Assembly: GCA_025060505.1 (NCBI GenBank)
Contig: JANXBU010000001.1
Coordinates: 288,418 to 352,417, forward strand
DNA: 64,000 nt
Source of the DNA: Candidatus Calescibacterium sp.
Lineage (GTDB): Bacteria; Calescibacteriota; Calescibacteriia; Calescibacteriales; Calescibacteriaceae
Reading direction: 5' to 3'
Below are positions 27,191 through 35,589 of the stretch, in pieces. The notes beneath the pieces are model-generated. The model was not told the DNA's origin and did not search any database. It saw only the letters and a program-made list of their open reading frames with translations. Numbering within the stretch: position 1 is the stretch's first letter; every line of letters starts with the position of its first letter. A program made the position numbers and the translations under genes.

Positions 27191-27799
27191 ATGAGAATGC
27201 CCGAAGAAACCAACAGAAGATACAGAAAAAACAGAATCCCAGAGATATTAAATGTAGCTGCAAGGTTATTCAGAGAAAAGGGATTCAGCGCCACCTCCAT
27301 ACAAGATATAGCTCAGGAAATAGGCATAGAAAAAGGAGCAATATACTACTGGATAAAAAGTAAAGACGACATACTTTACCAACTTATAGAGAATGAAGGA
27401 GAAAGGTTTATTCAGAATGTATCTAAAATCATAGATGAAGAAATTTCTCCAGATAAAAAACTAGAAAAGTTCATGAAAAAACATATAGATGTACTTACAG
27501 AAAACGTTGATAAAGCTAGTGTTTTTTTCAATGAACACAGATCTCTACCGAAAAAATGGAAATCAAAGATAATACAATTCAGAGATAAATATGAATCTAT
27601 TTTGAGAAAGATAATAGAAGAAGGACAAAAAGAGGGAAAAATAAGAAAAGATATCGATGCCAAGATAATTGGTTTTGCTATACTCGGGATGATAAATTGG
27701 GTGTTTCACTGGTTCTCAAAAAGCGGGAGATACTCTTCATCTGAAATAGGTGATGCCTTTTGGGAAATAATATACAGTGGCATCAAGAAACAAGATTAA
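27191..27799 (+). CDS. TetR-family transcriptional repressor
   Basis: The protein has an N-terminal helix-turn-helix: ILNVAARLFREKGFSATSIQDIAQEIGIEKGAIYYWIKSKDDIL is the standard TetR arrangement, with the recognition helix ending YYWIKSK. The ligand-binding C-terminal domain (about 60-203) is helical, close to the TetR_C group seen in AcrR and FadR-like acyl-CoA regulators. A TTG at 27155 would add twelve residues, but the ATG at 27191 (MRMPEETNRR) is more usual. The palindrome at 27136-27153 would suit autoregulation. Confidence 0.85.
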   Translation: MRMPEETNRRYRKNRIPEILNVAARLFREKGFSATSIQDIAQEIGIEKGAIYYWIKSKDDILYQLIENEGERFIQNVSKIIDEEISPDKKLEKFMKKHIDVLTENVDKASVFFNEHRSLPKKWKSKIIQFRDKYESILRKIIEEGQKEGKIRKDIDAKIIGFAILGMINWVFHWFSKSGRYSSSEIGDAFWEIIYSGIKKQD

Positions 27800-27857
27800 T
27801 TAAGATTAAGAATTAATCTATTTAAAATTTGTAACACTGTAATATCAAAAAGCTGTA

Positions 27858-28594
27858 TTAAATCTTTTTGATTTCCCTATGGAATCTCTTAACAAATTCA
27901 AATTCCTCTTCAGTTGGTAGATTCCCCATTAAAGGATACATAACTTTATTAAGAATTCGATTTAATACAACAAGGTCTTCTAAAAATTCCTTTCTGCTTG
28001 ATGAAATATTTGAAAGTAATTTTTTGAGAATATGCTCCAGTTCCTATCTAAGATATCTTTGAAATGTATGAAATTTGTATAACTGTATGGATGCTCTGCA
28101 GGATTTGAATCATTATTCTTAGCATCCTCACATTCTGATCTAACATTTTCAGGAACACCCCTGAACCACCAATCTTCTTCACCATACTCATCTACTAAAA
28201 TATCTCTGATATATTCATGTAGTTTGAACCGAATCTCTATAATAAGTTCATATATATCTTTTAGCAAAAATGTTGGTTTCCTCAATTCAATATAGGTTTT
28301 GATATAGATTGGAGATACTCTTTTATCAAATTCTTTATAGATGTCAAACCAATATGTGGTACCTTTAGTATTAATGATCTGTTCGATTTCATCTCTTATA
28401 TCTTTCTCGATGGAAAAAAGGATATCAGAATGTCTTATTTTACCCTCACCTACCTTAGTGTATAAATATGATACTACAGTTCCAAGGGAAACTCCCATCT
28501 TCTGCGATATTTCTTCGAGAGAATATCCGTTTTTAAAAAGCTCCTCCGCTTCTTCCCATATAATACGTTTTAAGAATTTTTCAGCGTAAAAACC
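27858..28594 (-). pseudogene. Decayed HTH-HEPN protein (Swt1-like HEPN), frameshifted and without start
   Basis: Read on the minus strand, an open frame from 28594 gives an HTH-like segment (NGYSLEEISQKMGVSLGTVV), then a helical region with EYGEEDWWFRGVPENVRSEC and HFKDILDRNWSIFS. That frame stops at 27980, but a +1-restored frame continues from an A6 run near 28020-28025 with SSSRKEFLEDLVVLNRILNK and ends at 27858. The order and spacing match Swt1-type HEPN proteins as I recall them. Where Rx4H is expected the text reads LNKVMY; Arg to Leu and His to Tyr are each one-base changes. No ATG, GTG or TTG exists upstream of 28498. Three independent lesions argue for a pseudogene. Confidence 0.65.
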
Positions 28595-28670
28595 CTATTT
28601 TGAAAATATATATTTTCCCAAAACCTTTTCTTATGTTTTATCTGTAAAACTTAAACGGAGGAGATTAATT

Positions 28671-29129
28671 ATGGAGGAAGGAAAAAAGAAAAAGACATCG
28701 AGAAAGAAGAAATCCTCTGAAGCAGCGGAGGAAACAAAAACCACAAAGGAAACAGAAATCAAAGAAGAGCGAAGAACTCAAGAACCAACATCTTTATCAA
28801 CAGCGAAAATGGAAGAATCAGGAAGATCTGAAATAAAAAGCAGCTTCTATGAATCAACCGTAGTAAAAGATGAACAAACCGAAACAGCCAGTCCTGGGTT
28901 CACCTCATTGATATCACAAAAAATAAAAGATGTAACAAATAAAGTGAATGCGCAGATAACCATGGCGAAAAATATGTATATGCTTTTTCAGGGTATGAAG
29001 CAGAGCTACGGCGGAGATACCAAGAAAGCCCTCTCTGTGCTGTTTGGTTTTGCAAAAGAAGAAGGAAAAAGAAGAATCGATAATCTCAAATCAAAAATAA
29101 AGAAAAAAATATTCGGAGAATTAGATTAA
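28671..29129 (+). CDS. Lys/Glu-rich protein with helical C-terminal domain
   Basis: I do not recognise this family. The first 75 residues are low-complexity, Lys, Glu, Thr and Ser, and surely disordered. The C-terminal half (about 80-152) is helical and amphipathic: FTSLISQKIKDVTNKVNAQI, then NMYMLFQGMKQSYGG and a basic end (KSKIKKKIF). A strong cggaggag ribosome site (28656-28663) argues for real, high expression. The architecture is reminiscent of phasins or nucleoid-associated proteins, unproven. It precedes metK by 33 bases. Confidence 0.65.
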   Translation: MEEGKKKKTSRKKKSSEAAEETKTTKETEIKEERRTQEPTSLSTAKMEESGRSEIKSSFYESTVVKDEQTETASPGFTSLISQKIKDVTNKVNAQITMAKNMYMLFQGMKQSYGGDTKKALSVLFGFAKEEGKRRIDNLKSKIKKKIFGELD

Positions 29130-29162
29130 GTTTGAGCTGAATTCCTAAAATGAGAAACTAAT

Positions 29163-30332
29163 ATGGGAAGACTATTTTCCTCCGAATCTGTAACAGAAGG
29201 ACATCCAGATAAGCTTTGCGATAAAATATCTGACGCTGTACTTGACGAATTTTTAAGGCAAGATAAGTATTCAAGGGTTGCTTGCGAAAGTCTTGCAAGC
29301 GGAAACATGGTTGTCGTTACAGGTGAAATAACATCGGATGGAAAAGTAGACTTTGACTCAATCGTTCGTAGAGTTATAAGAGATATTGGATACGAAGATC
29401 AAAAAAATTCAATAGATTGGCGAACTGCAGACATAAAAGTTTATATAAAGCAACAGTCAGAAGACATAGCCAGAGGTGTTATTCAGGAAGGTGAAATAGG
29501 TGCTGGAGATCAAGGTACAATGTTCGGGTATGCAGTTGATGAAACACCAGAACTTATGCCTATGACTATATCTTTTGCTCACAAGATAGTTAAGGAACTT
29601 ACAAATGCAAGAAAAAGTGGCAAAGCTCCATTTTTGAGACCAGATGGAAAGAGTCAGGTAACCATAGAGTACGAAAACGGTAAACCAAAAAGAGTTCATA
29701 CGGTTGTTGTCTCCACCCAGCATGCAGAAGACGCTAATATGAAGGATCTGAGAGAATTTGTTATTGAAGAAATAGTAAAAAAAATAATTCCAAACGAATT
29801 TTTGGTGAACACAAAATACTTCATAAATCCAACGGGAAGGTTCGTAATTGGTGGTCCTCTTGGGGATGCTGGTCTGACGGGAAGGAAAGTAATAGTAGAT
29901 ACATACGGAGGACACGCAAGGCACGGCGGAGGGGCTTTTTCCGGAAAAGATCCGACAAAGGTAGATAGATCTGCAAACTATATGGCAAGAAGAATTGCCA
30001 AAACCATAGTTGCTTCAAAAATAGCCAAAAAATGTGAAGTATGTCTCACATATGTTATAGGTGTTGCTGATCCAGTTCATCTGACAATAGATACTTTCGG
30101 AACATCTAAGGTTCCTGATGGAAAGATAGAAAAAGTCGCAACAGAGATATTTAAACTTAAGCCAAAAGACATAATAGAATTTCTTGACTTAAGAAAACCG
30201 ATATACGAGAAAACGGCTGCTTATGGACATTTTGGAAGAGAGAATGAAGGCTTCAAATGGGAAGAGCTAAACCCAGCTGAAATAGAAATTTTCGCGTCTC
30301 TAAAACCAAAATACAAAAGGAAAGGAGTGTGA
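29163..30332 (+). CDS. metK: S-adenosylmethionine synthetase
   Basis: This enzyme makes SAM from methionine and ATP, feeding the several SAM-dependent enzymes in this window. All three MATs domains are present: [19 protein letters not shown] at the N-terminus, the ATP-loop [12 protein letters not shown], and the phosphate-binding [17 protein letters not shown]. Length (389) is typical. The next gene, hpf, starts three bases after its stop, so they share a transcript. Confidence 0.97.
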   Translation: MGRLFSSESVTEGHPDKLCDKISDAVLDEFLRQDKYSRVACESLASGNMVVVTGEITSDGKVDFDSIVRRVIRDIGYEDQKNSIDWRTADIKVYIKQQSEDIARGVIQEGEIGAGDQGTMFGYAVDETPELMPMTISFAHKIVKELTNARKSGKAPFLRPDGKSQVTIEYENGKPKRVHTVVVSTQHAEDANMKDLREFVIEEIVKKIIPNEFLVNTKYFINPTGRFVIGGPLGDAGLTGRKVIVDTYGGHARHGGGAFSGKDPTKVDRSANYMARRIAKTIVASKIAKKCEVCLTYVIGVADPVHLTIDTFGTSKVPDGKIEKVATEIFKLKPKDIIEFLDLRKPIYEKTAAYGHFGRENEGFKWEELNPAEIEIFASLKPKYKRKGV

Positions 30333-30335
30333 AAA

Positions 30336-30935
30336 ATGGAGGAAATTCTGGAAGGCATAAAAATATTCTTTATAACAAGAAACGCAAAAATAACCGACTA
30401 TGTAAAAGATTATTTCAAAGAAAAATTCATTAAGATAATTCCAAAGATACCAGAAGGAATAAGAGATAGCACTAGCGTGTACTTTATTCTAAAGAAAGAA
30501 GGTGAAAGTAAATCAATCGAACTTATATTGACAATAAAGAAAAGCCATCTTTCTCCAATATACACAGAGGAAGAAGGAGACGATCTCAGAGCTGTAATAG
30601 ATAAAATAGTCTACGAGATAGAAAGACAGATGGATAAACTCAGAACTGAGTTCGAGAATATCATAAGAGATGCAATGAAAAGTAAAAGAGAAATACACAC
30701 ATTTGTAGAAGAAAGAGAAGAAAAAAGCGAACCCCAGGATGTGCAGATAGACACAGCAAAAATAAAAATAGAGAAACCTATGTCCATAGATGATGCAATA
30801 ATTATACTTGAAGATCTTGAAAAGAAAAGAAGCGGTAGAAAAATACCAATTTATATATTCAATGATTTTGATGGTAAGGTAAAGGTTTTGTACAAACAAA
30901 GTGAAAAGAAATACGTTGTTTTTGAAATATCTTGA
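30336..30935 (+). CDS. hpf: Ribosome hibernation promoting factor, long form
   Basis: The N-terminal domain (about 1-110) fits the HPF/RaiA fold that occupies the decoding centre of idle ribosomes: FITRNAKITDYVKDYFKEK, then LTIKKSHLSPIYT and DDLRAVIDKIVYEIERQMDKL. The C-terminal domain (about 145-199; KPMSIDDAIIILEDLE, YIFNDFDGKVKVLYKQ) is the dimerisation domain of long HPF, which pairs ribosomes into 100S dimers. The linker is charged. It is coupled to metK with a 3-base gap. Expression in slow growth or starvation would be expected, in line with the Rel protein at 54901. Confidence 0.85.
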   Translation: MEEILEGIKIFFITRNAKITDYVKDYFKEKFIKIIPKIPEGIRDSTSVYFILKKEGESKSIELILTIKKSHLSPIYTEEEGDDLRAVIDKIVYEIERQMDKLRTEFENIIRDAMKSKREIHTFVEEREEKSEPQDVQIDTAKIKIEKPMSIDDAIIILEDLEKKRSGRKIPIYIFNDFDGKVKVLYKQSEKKYVVFEIS

Positions 30936-30971
30936 TTCTCTCGTTTTTGAATCTTGATTTTAAATTAAAAG

Positions 30972-31760
30972 ATGATTCCAAGATGTCTCACAATAGCAGG
31001 AAGTGACAGCGGAGGAGGAGCTGGAATACAGGCTGACCTTAAAACCTTCTCTGCTCACAGAGTCTATGGTATGACCGCAATTACTTCCATTACTGCACAG
31101 AATACTCAGGGAGTTTTTGGCGTAGTAGATATTCCGGGAGAATTTGTATACAAGCAAGTAAAGGTCATCGCAGAGGATATAGGAATTGATTCAGCTAAGA
31201 CTGGAATGTTATCTAATGAGGATATTATAATTAGCGTAGCAAAGGCTGTTGTAGATTTTCGCATAGAAAAACTTGTCGTTGATCCGGTGATGTTCTCAAA
31301 AAGCGGGTTCCCACTTATAAAAGATGATGCAATAGCTGCACTTACAAAGGAGCTTGTGCCACTAAGTTTAGTTATAACACCAAATAAGCACGAAGCTGAG
31401 AAAATATCAGGAAATGAGATAAATTCTGAAAAAGATATGATAGATTGCGCAAGAGCAATCGGCTCATTGGGAGCAAAATGCATTGTCTTGAAAGGAGGAC
31501 ATATAAATCTCAAAGAAGATGAAGTTATAGACATCATATATTATCAAGGAAATTACATCAAATTATCCTATCCACGTGTAGAGACAAAAAACACACATGG
31601 AACAGGCTGTACATTTTCAGCTGCTATATGTGCTAATCTTGCAAAAGGTAAAGATGTAGTAGAATCTATAAAGTTAGCGAGAGCTTTTCTGCAGTTAAGC
31701 CTTGAAAATTCACTTAATATAGGAAAAGGCTTCGGTCCGCTCAATCATAATCTGACATAG
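30972..31760 (+). CDS. thiD: Hydroxymethylpyrimidine/phosphomethylpyrimidine kinase
   Basis: This kinase phosphorylates HMP and HMP-P for thiamine synthesis. The ribokinase-fold hallmarks are present: TIAGSDSGGGAGIQADLKTF at the N-terminus, AKTGMLSNEDI, VVDPVMFSKSG and the C-terminal anion-hole motif THGTGCTFSAAI. At 262 residues it is a single-domain ThiD without a ThiE fusion. No other thiamine gene is in view, and I saw no TPP riboswitch in the 37-base gap upstream. Confidence 0.93.
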   Translation: MIPRCLTIAGSDSGGGAGIQADLKTFSAHRVYGMTAITSITAQNTQGVFGVVDIPGEFVYKQVKVIAEDIGIDSAKTGMLSNEDIIISVAKAVVDFRIEKLVVDPVMFSKSGFPLIKDDAIAALTKELVPLSLVITPNKHEAEKISGNEINSEKDMIDCARAIGSLGAKCIVLKGGHINLKEDEVIDIIYYQGNYIKLSYPRVETKNTHGTGCTFSAAICANLAKGKDVVESIKLARAFLQLSLENSLNIGKGFGPLNHNLT

Positions 31761-31885
31761 GAAACATAGAAAATATATAGGAAACAAAAATAAACATTGA
31801 AAAAAACGGTTGTAGAAAAAAAGAAAATTGTTAATGATTTTTTTAAAATTTCCGAATATATAATTGTAAGTGAGGATATAAAGTC

Positions 31886-32176
31886 ATGGCGGACGAAATC
31901 AAAATAAGAGGAACAGGGGGAACAACAAGGACGGAGTCAGTGTATAACAAAGGTTCCAAGAAAATAGAACAGCAGAAAGAAAGTATGTTTGGAACCACTG
32001 AAAAAGCAAAGATCTCCGAGGAAGCAAGAATACTCGGAGAGTTCGTACCAAAAGTTCTTTCTGCAATAGATAAAGAAAGACAAGTTGAACCAAAACCAGC
32101 AACAAACTCAGATATAGCTAAATCTCTTGCAGAGGAAATTATCAAAGCTGCACTTGCAAAAAAATTTATTGAATAG
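31886..32176 (+). CDS. Small soluble protein of unknown function
   Basis: A 96-residue protein I do not recognise. The first half is polar and glycine/threonine-rich (GTGGTTRTES); the second half predicts two helices (about 50-65, 73-95). The segment AKISEEARILGEF faintly recalls the sigma-binding region of FlgM-type anti-sigma factors, but no flagellar genes are near and I would not use that name. A gtgagg ribosome site lies about ten bases before the ATG. Confidence 0.5.
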   Translation: MADEIKIRGTGGTTRTESVYNKGSKKIEQQKESMFGTTEKAKISEEARILGEFVPKVLSAIDKERQVEPKPATNSDIAKSLAEEIIKAALAKKFIE

Positions 32177-32205
32177 TAAAAAACTCTACTTACATACACT
32201 AAAAC

Positions 32206-32263
32206 GGAAATAAATAATCTTTAAATTTTAGACCGAAAATAAACAATCTCTAAATTTTAGGCC
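32206..32263 (+). repeat. 29-bp imperfect tandem duplication
   Basis: Units at 32206-32234 and 32235-32263 share the pattern gaaataaa(t/c)aatct(t/c)taaattttag with few mismatches. They lie in the intergenic gap before the kinase gene. Confidence 0.75.
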
Positions 32264-32327
32264 AAGGCAAATTGATGGTTATTTTGAACTTTTCAAAAAG
32301 GCATAATGAAAGAATAAAAAACAATAG

Positions 32328-32981
32328 ATGTATTCTCCGAATTTTGTCCCCAAAAAATTCCAGGATATAGTTCAAGAAATTCAAAACCTCCATCTTTTCA
32401 AAGAAGGTTGGAGAGGAAAAATTTACAGAGGAACGCTCGACAGTAGAGATATAATTATAAAAACTCCAAGGAATCCTGAACTACTGAAAAATATCAGAAA
32501 AGAAGCGGAAATATTGGAAAAGGTGAATTCCAAAGGCATAGGTCCGAAACTCATCAAATATGGAGAAGATTTTCTTATAGAGGAGTTTGTAGTAGGGATC
32601 CACCTGAAAGACATATTAAACAAGGGAGATTTTGCAGTATACGACCTATTTGAGAATATACTTAAACAAGCAAGAGAACTTGACAAATTAAACATATCAA
32701 AAGACGAGATGCACAGACCATATACGAACATCATAGTTTCAGGAGACCGCCCTACCCTACTTGACTTTGAATCATCTAAGATAACAAGCAATCCAAAAAA
32801 TGTAACACAATTTTTTTCTTTCATTCTTTCTTATATGAAGTTTGAAATAAAAACTAAGGATATTGAGGCAGGAATAGAACTTATGAAAAGGTACAAATCA
32901 ACGTATCATGAACAAGAATTTGAGAATTTGATAATTTTTTTCAGAGAAAAGAAAGAAAAAATCATAAAGAAGGTAAAATGA
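32328..32981 (+). CDS. Predicted serine/threonine protein kinase, COG2112-like
   Basis: A small atypical kinase of 217 residues. It has a glycine-containing N-loop (KEGWRGKIYRG), the ATP-lysine Lys45 (DIIIKTP), Glu59, a catalytic-loop equivalent HRPYTNIIV (129-137; Asn134) and a metal-binding LLDFES (Asp146), followed by SSK. This order, with the RP(H/Y)xN loop and DFE in place of DFG, is what I recall for the archaeal COG2112 kinases, also found in some thermophilic bacteria. The substrate is unknown. It lies five bases upstream of the cobalamin adenosyltransferase gene, so the two are co-transcribed. Confidence 0.7.
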   Translation: MYSPNFVPKKFQDIVQEIQNLHLFKEGWRGKIYRGTLDSRDIIIKTPRNPELLKNIRKEAEILEKVNSKGIGPKLIKYGEDFLIEEFVVGIHLKDILNKGDFAVYDLFENILKQARELDKLNISKDEMHRPYTNIIVSGDRPTLLDFESSKITSNPKNVTQFFSFILSYMKFEIKTKDIEAGIELMKRYKSTYHEQEFENLIIFFREKKEKIIKKVK

Positions 32982-32986
32982 AATAG

Positions 32987-33595
32987 ATGGCAGATCAGAG
33001 AAAAAGACGAGGAATGCGTCTTACCATAATTACAACGAAATTTGGAGATTCGGGAGAAACATATATATCTGGAGGTTTTGTTCTGAAAAAAAATCATCCA
33101 CGAGTAAAGGCTTATGGAACCGTGGACGAACTTGCAAGCTTTGTTGGCTATACTATTTCTGTTATGAGAGAAGGCGATGAAAAAATGAGCGAGTTCACAG
33201 ATATACTTGAGAAGATTCAGAATCACCTTTTTATATTAGGTGGAGATCTTGCAAGGCTACTGAAACCATCTGATGAGATAACAGAAACACATAGAAGAGT
33301 AACTGAAAAGATGGTCAACTGGGTAGAAGAATTAGAGAAAAAATATATCAAAGAACTTGAACCACTTGAAGATTTTATCCTTCCGGGAGGTAGCAAAGAA
33401 GCCTCGTTATTCCACATACTCAGAACAGTTTCAAGAAGATGTGAGAGAGAAATTGTAGAGCTATCTCAAATCGAGAAGGTAAATCCGAAATGTATAAAGT
33501 ATATAAACAGATTATCTGATTTATTCTTCATATTAGCGAGGGTTATAAACAAGAGAAAAGGTGTAGGTGAAAAAATTGTAAACTGGGAACAGTAG
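32987..33595 (+). CDS. pduO: ATP:cob(I)alamin adenosyltransferase, PduO type
   Basis: This enzyme adds the adenosyl group to cob(I)alamin to make coenzyme B12. PduO signatures are visible: ITTKFGDSGETYISGG, VKAYGTVDELASFVGY, IQNHLFILGGDLA, FILPGGSKEASLFHILRTVSRRCER and the C-terminal YINRLSDLFFILAR. Start: ATG 32987 is used; an internal ATG at 33014 (MRLTIITTK) is an alternative, since conservation begins there. It follows the kinase gene at five bases. Confidence 0.9.
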   Translation: MADQRKRRGMRLTIITTKFGDSGETYISGGFVLKKNHPRVKAYGTVDELASFVGYTISVMREGDEKMSEFTDILEKIQNHLFILGGDLARLLKPSDEITETHRRVTEKMVNWVEELEKKYIKELEPLEDFILPGGSKEASLFHILRTVSRRCEREIVELSQIEKVNPKCIKYINRLSDLFFILARVINKRKGVGEKIVNWEQ

Positions 33596-33732
33596 TCAGA
33601 TGCTAAGAAATCAGAATAGAGATTGAAGAAAGTTTAGTACTTGACCTGAAAAATTCCTAATGAATTTTTTGTCTCTATAAAAACTAAACTTATTATTAAA
33701 AAAGAGAATAAAAAACAAAGGAGAAATAATTG

Positions 33733-34506
33733 ATGGATGATCTGAAATTCGGAATAGTTGGAGTTGGAAAGATGGGATACATAATATCAAAGTTGATTTC
33801 TCAGAAATTTCCTGTGCTTGTAAACGATATAGCCGGGGTTCCGGAAGATTTGAAAAAGTTTGAGGTAAACATTGATGAGTTGGCAGAAAAATCAGATGTG
33901 ATATTTATAGCTGTGAAACCAAAGGATGTAATAGATGTTCTTTCTGATATAAATTCAGCTTTGGGGAAGAAGCTAATCGTATCTATTGCAGCTGGTATAA
34001 GATCTGATATTATAAGGAGGTTTGCTCGAAGATCGGCTCGTGTTATGCCAAATGTATGTGCTGAGCAGAAGGAAGGTATATTTGCAGTATACGCTGAATA
34101 CGAAGAAGATGCCGAGCTTCTCAGACATGTTTTCCAAGACTACGGAAAAGTCTTCATAGTCAAATCAGACGAAGAAATAGATATATTCACAGCAACTGCT
34201 TCCTCTGGTCCAGGTTATATATCAGACATTTTTGAAAGCTTTGAAGATGCATTTGTGAGAGCAGGATTATCAAGAGAAAATGCAAGAGTTATCTCAGCTC
34301 AGATATTTCTTGGAACTGCCAAAATGATACTCAGCGGAAAAAGCCCATACGAAATAAGATCTGAAGTCATGACCCCGGCTGGAACAACTGCAGAGGGATT
34401 TGCAGAAATAGTCAATACGAAAACATTTATTCTGAAAGCGGTTGAAAAATCACTTGAAAAATGTAGGGAGATATCCAATTTATTTTTAGAGAAATTTAAA
34501 AAGTAA
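33733..34506 (+). CDS. proC: Pyrroline-5-carboxylate reductase
   Basis: The last step of proline synthesis, reducing P5C with NAD(P)H. The N-terminal Rossmann motif GIVGVGKMGYIISK and the C-terminal signature ATASSGPGYISDIFESFEDA...AGLSRENA are present. The tail MTPAGTTAEGF is typical. I choose the ATG at 33733, not the TTG three bases earlier, because AAAGGAG at about 33717-33723 is well spaced. proB is about 6 kb away at 40545; proA is absent from the window. Confidence 0.93.
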   Translation: MDDLKFGIVGVGKMGYIISKLISQKFPVLVNDIAGVPEDLKKFEVNIDELAEKSDVIFIAVKPKDVIDVLSDINSALGKKLIVSIAAGIRSDIIRRFARRSARVMPNVCAEQKEGIFAVYAEYEEDAELLRHVFQDYGKVFIVKSDEEIDIFTATASSGPGYISDIFESFEDAFVRAGLSRENARVISAQIFLGTAKMILSGKSPYEIRSEVMTPAGTTAEGFAEIVNTKTFILKAVEKSLEKCREISNLFLEKFKK

Positions 34507-34570
34507 AAATAGAAAAAACGAAAGTAAAAATCTGATAATGATAGCAAAAATTCAAATAGCAAAAAACCAT

Positions 34571-35587
34571 ATGGAGAAGGTACTTTTGATATTGACAGCT
34601 CTCTCAATCTTTGTTCAAAATTGTAAAAGTTCTGAGAACACCAACGATAAGATAAAAAATCAAAGAAACTTCAAATTTTTTGCTCTCGCGGAATTTCTTC
34701 CTTATCAGGAATTCGAATTGATATATCCAGAGTTAAAGAAACTGGATATTGAAATGATTTTAGCAGTAAGAGAAGGAGAAATTGATTCAGAAAGTCTGAG
34801 AAGAATGAAATTCAGAGCATGGCCTGTCTTAAAAAAAGAAAAAGGCTACTGGCTCTCTGTATGGACTGCTGATGATTTTTACAAGCTGGTTGAAGAAGTC
34901 CTAAATAAAATAAACGTAGAATGGATATCTCTTGATTTTGAGCCAACATGGCAAATAACAACAAACCTTTCATTTTCTGGGAGCTTAAATCAGTTCGTTG
35001 CATCAATAACTCAGCTTAATCCAACAGACGAAATATACAACTCTGGTAAACAAAAAATTCAGGAAATTGTAGATTTAATTCATAGTAGAGGCAAAAAGGT
35101 AATGTGCGTGTTTCTACCGTTTATAGCAGACGATCTTTTAGATGGAGATCAAGATATTTCCAGAATCTTTGGGATCTATGTACCTCCGAATTGTGATGAA
35201 TACTCTTTTATGTTATACACAACAATCATGAAAACATTTGGAGAAAAATATGGGTTCAAATTTGAGAGACCTGAATATTTTGTTTATGTATATAGCAAAG
35301 ACATCTACAATATGTTTGGGGAAAAATCAGCAATTGATGTTGGACTTGTTGGAGAAGATCTCTTTGGTAATAAAGGATACAATTCACCTGAGGAGCTAAG
35401 GAAAGATATATCTGCTGGCCTTGCAGCTGGGATAAAGAATTTCCATGTCTGGGCTCTTGATAATATGAAAAAGGATGGCAAATGGGAAGTAAGTCAATGG
35501 CTCGATATAAGATATATTGAACCAGTAGAACCTCAAGAAGATGAAGCAGTACTGAGAATAAGGAACTTCTTCAAAGCTCTTGACTAA
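34571..35587 (+). CDS. Lipoprotein with TIM-barrel, glycoside-hydrolase-like
   Basis: Starting at the second Met (34571), the protein begins with a compact export signal, MEKVLLILTALSIFVQNCKS, ending in a cysteine consistent with a lipoprotein. An upstream ATG at 34538 would add eleven residues. The body alternates helices and strands as in a TIM barrel: FFALAEFLPYQEFELIYPEL, VEWISLDFEPTW, IHSRGKKVMCVFLPF and FHVWALDNMKKDGKW. The segment ISLDFEPTW resembles a glycoside-hydrolase catalytic-acid strand. I cannot name the family. It starts a run of envelope genes. Confidence 0.6.
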   Translation: MEKVLLILTALSIFVQNCKSSENTNDKIKNQRNFKFFALAEFLPYQEFELIYPELKKLDIEMILAVREGEIDSESLRRMKFRAWPVLKKEKGYWLSVWTADDFYKLVEEVLNKINVEWISLDFEPTWQITTNLSFSGSLNQFVASITQLNPTDEIYNSGKQKIQEIVDLIHSRGKKVMCVFLPFIADDLLDGDQDISRIFGIYVPPNCDEYSFMLYTTIMKTFGEKYGFKFERPEYFVYVYSKDIYNMFGEKSAIDVGLVGEDLFGNKGYNSPEELRKDISAGLAAGIKNFHVWALDNMKKDGKWEVSQWLDIRYIEPVEPQEDEAVLRIRNFFKALD

Positions 35588-35589
35588 TT

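Noticed and set aside
31886..32176. FlgM-type anti-sigma factor
   Set aside because: The similarity is limited to a few residues, and there are no flagellar or sigma-28 genes in the window.
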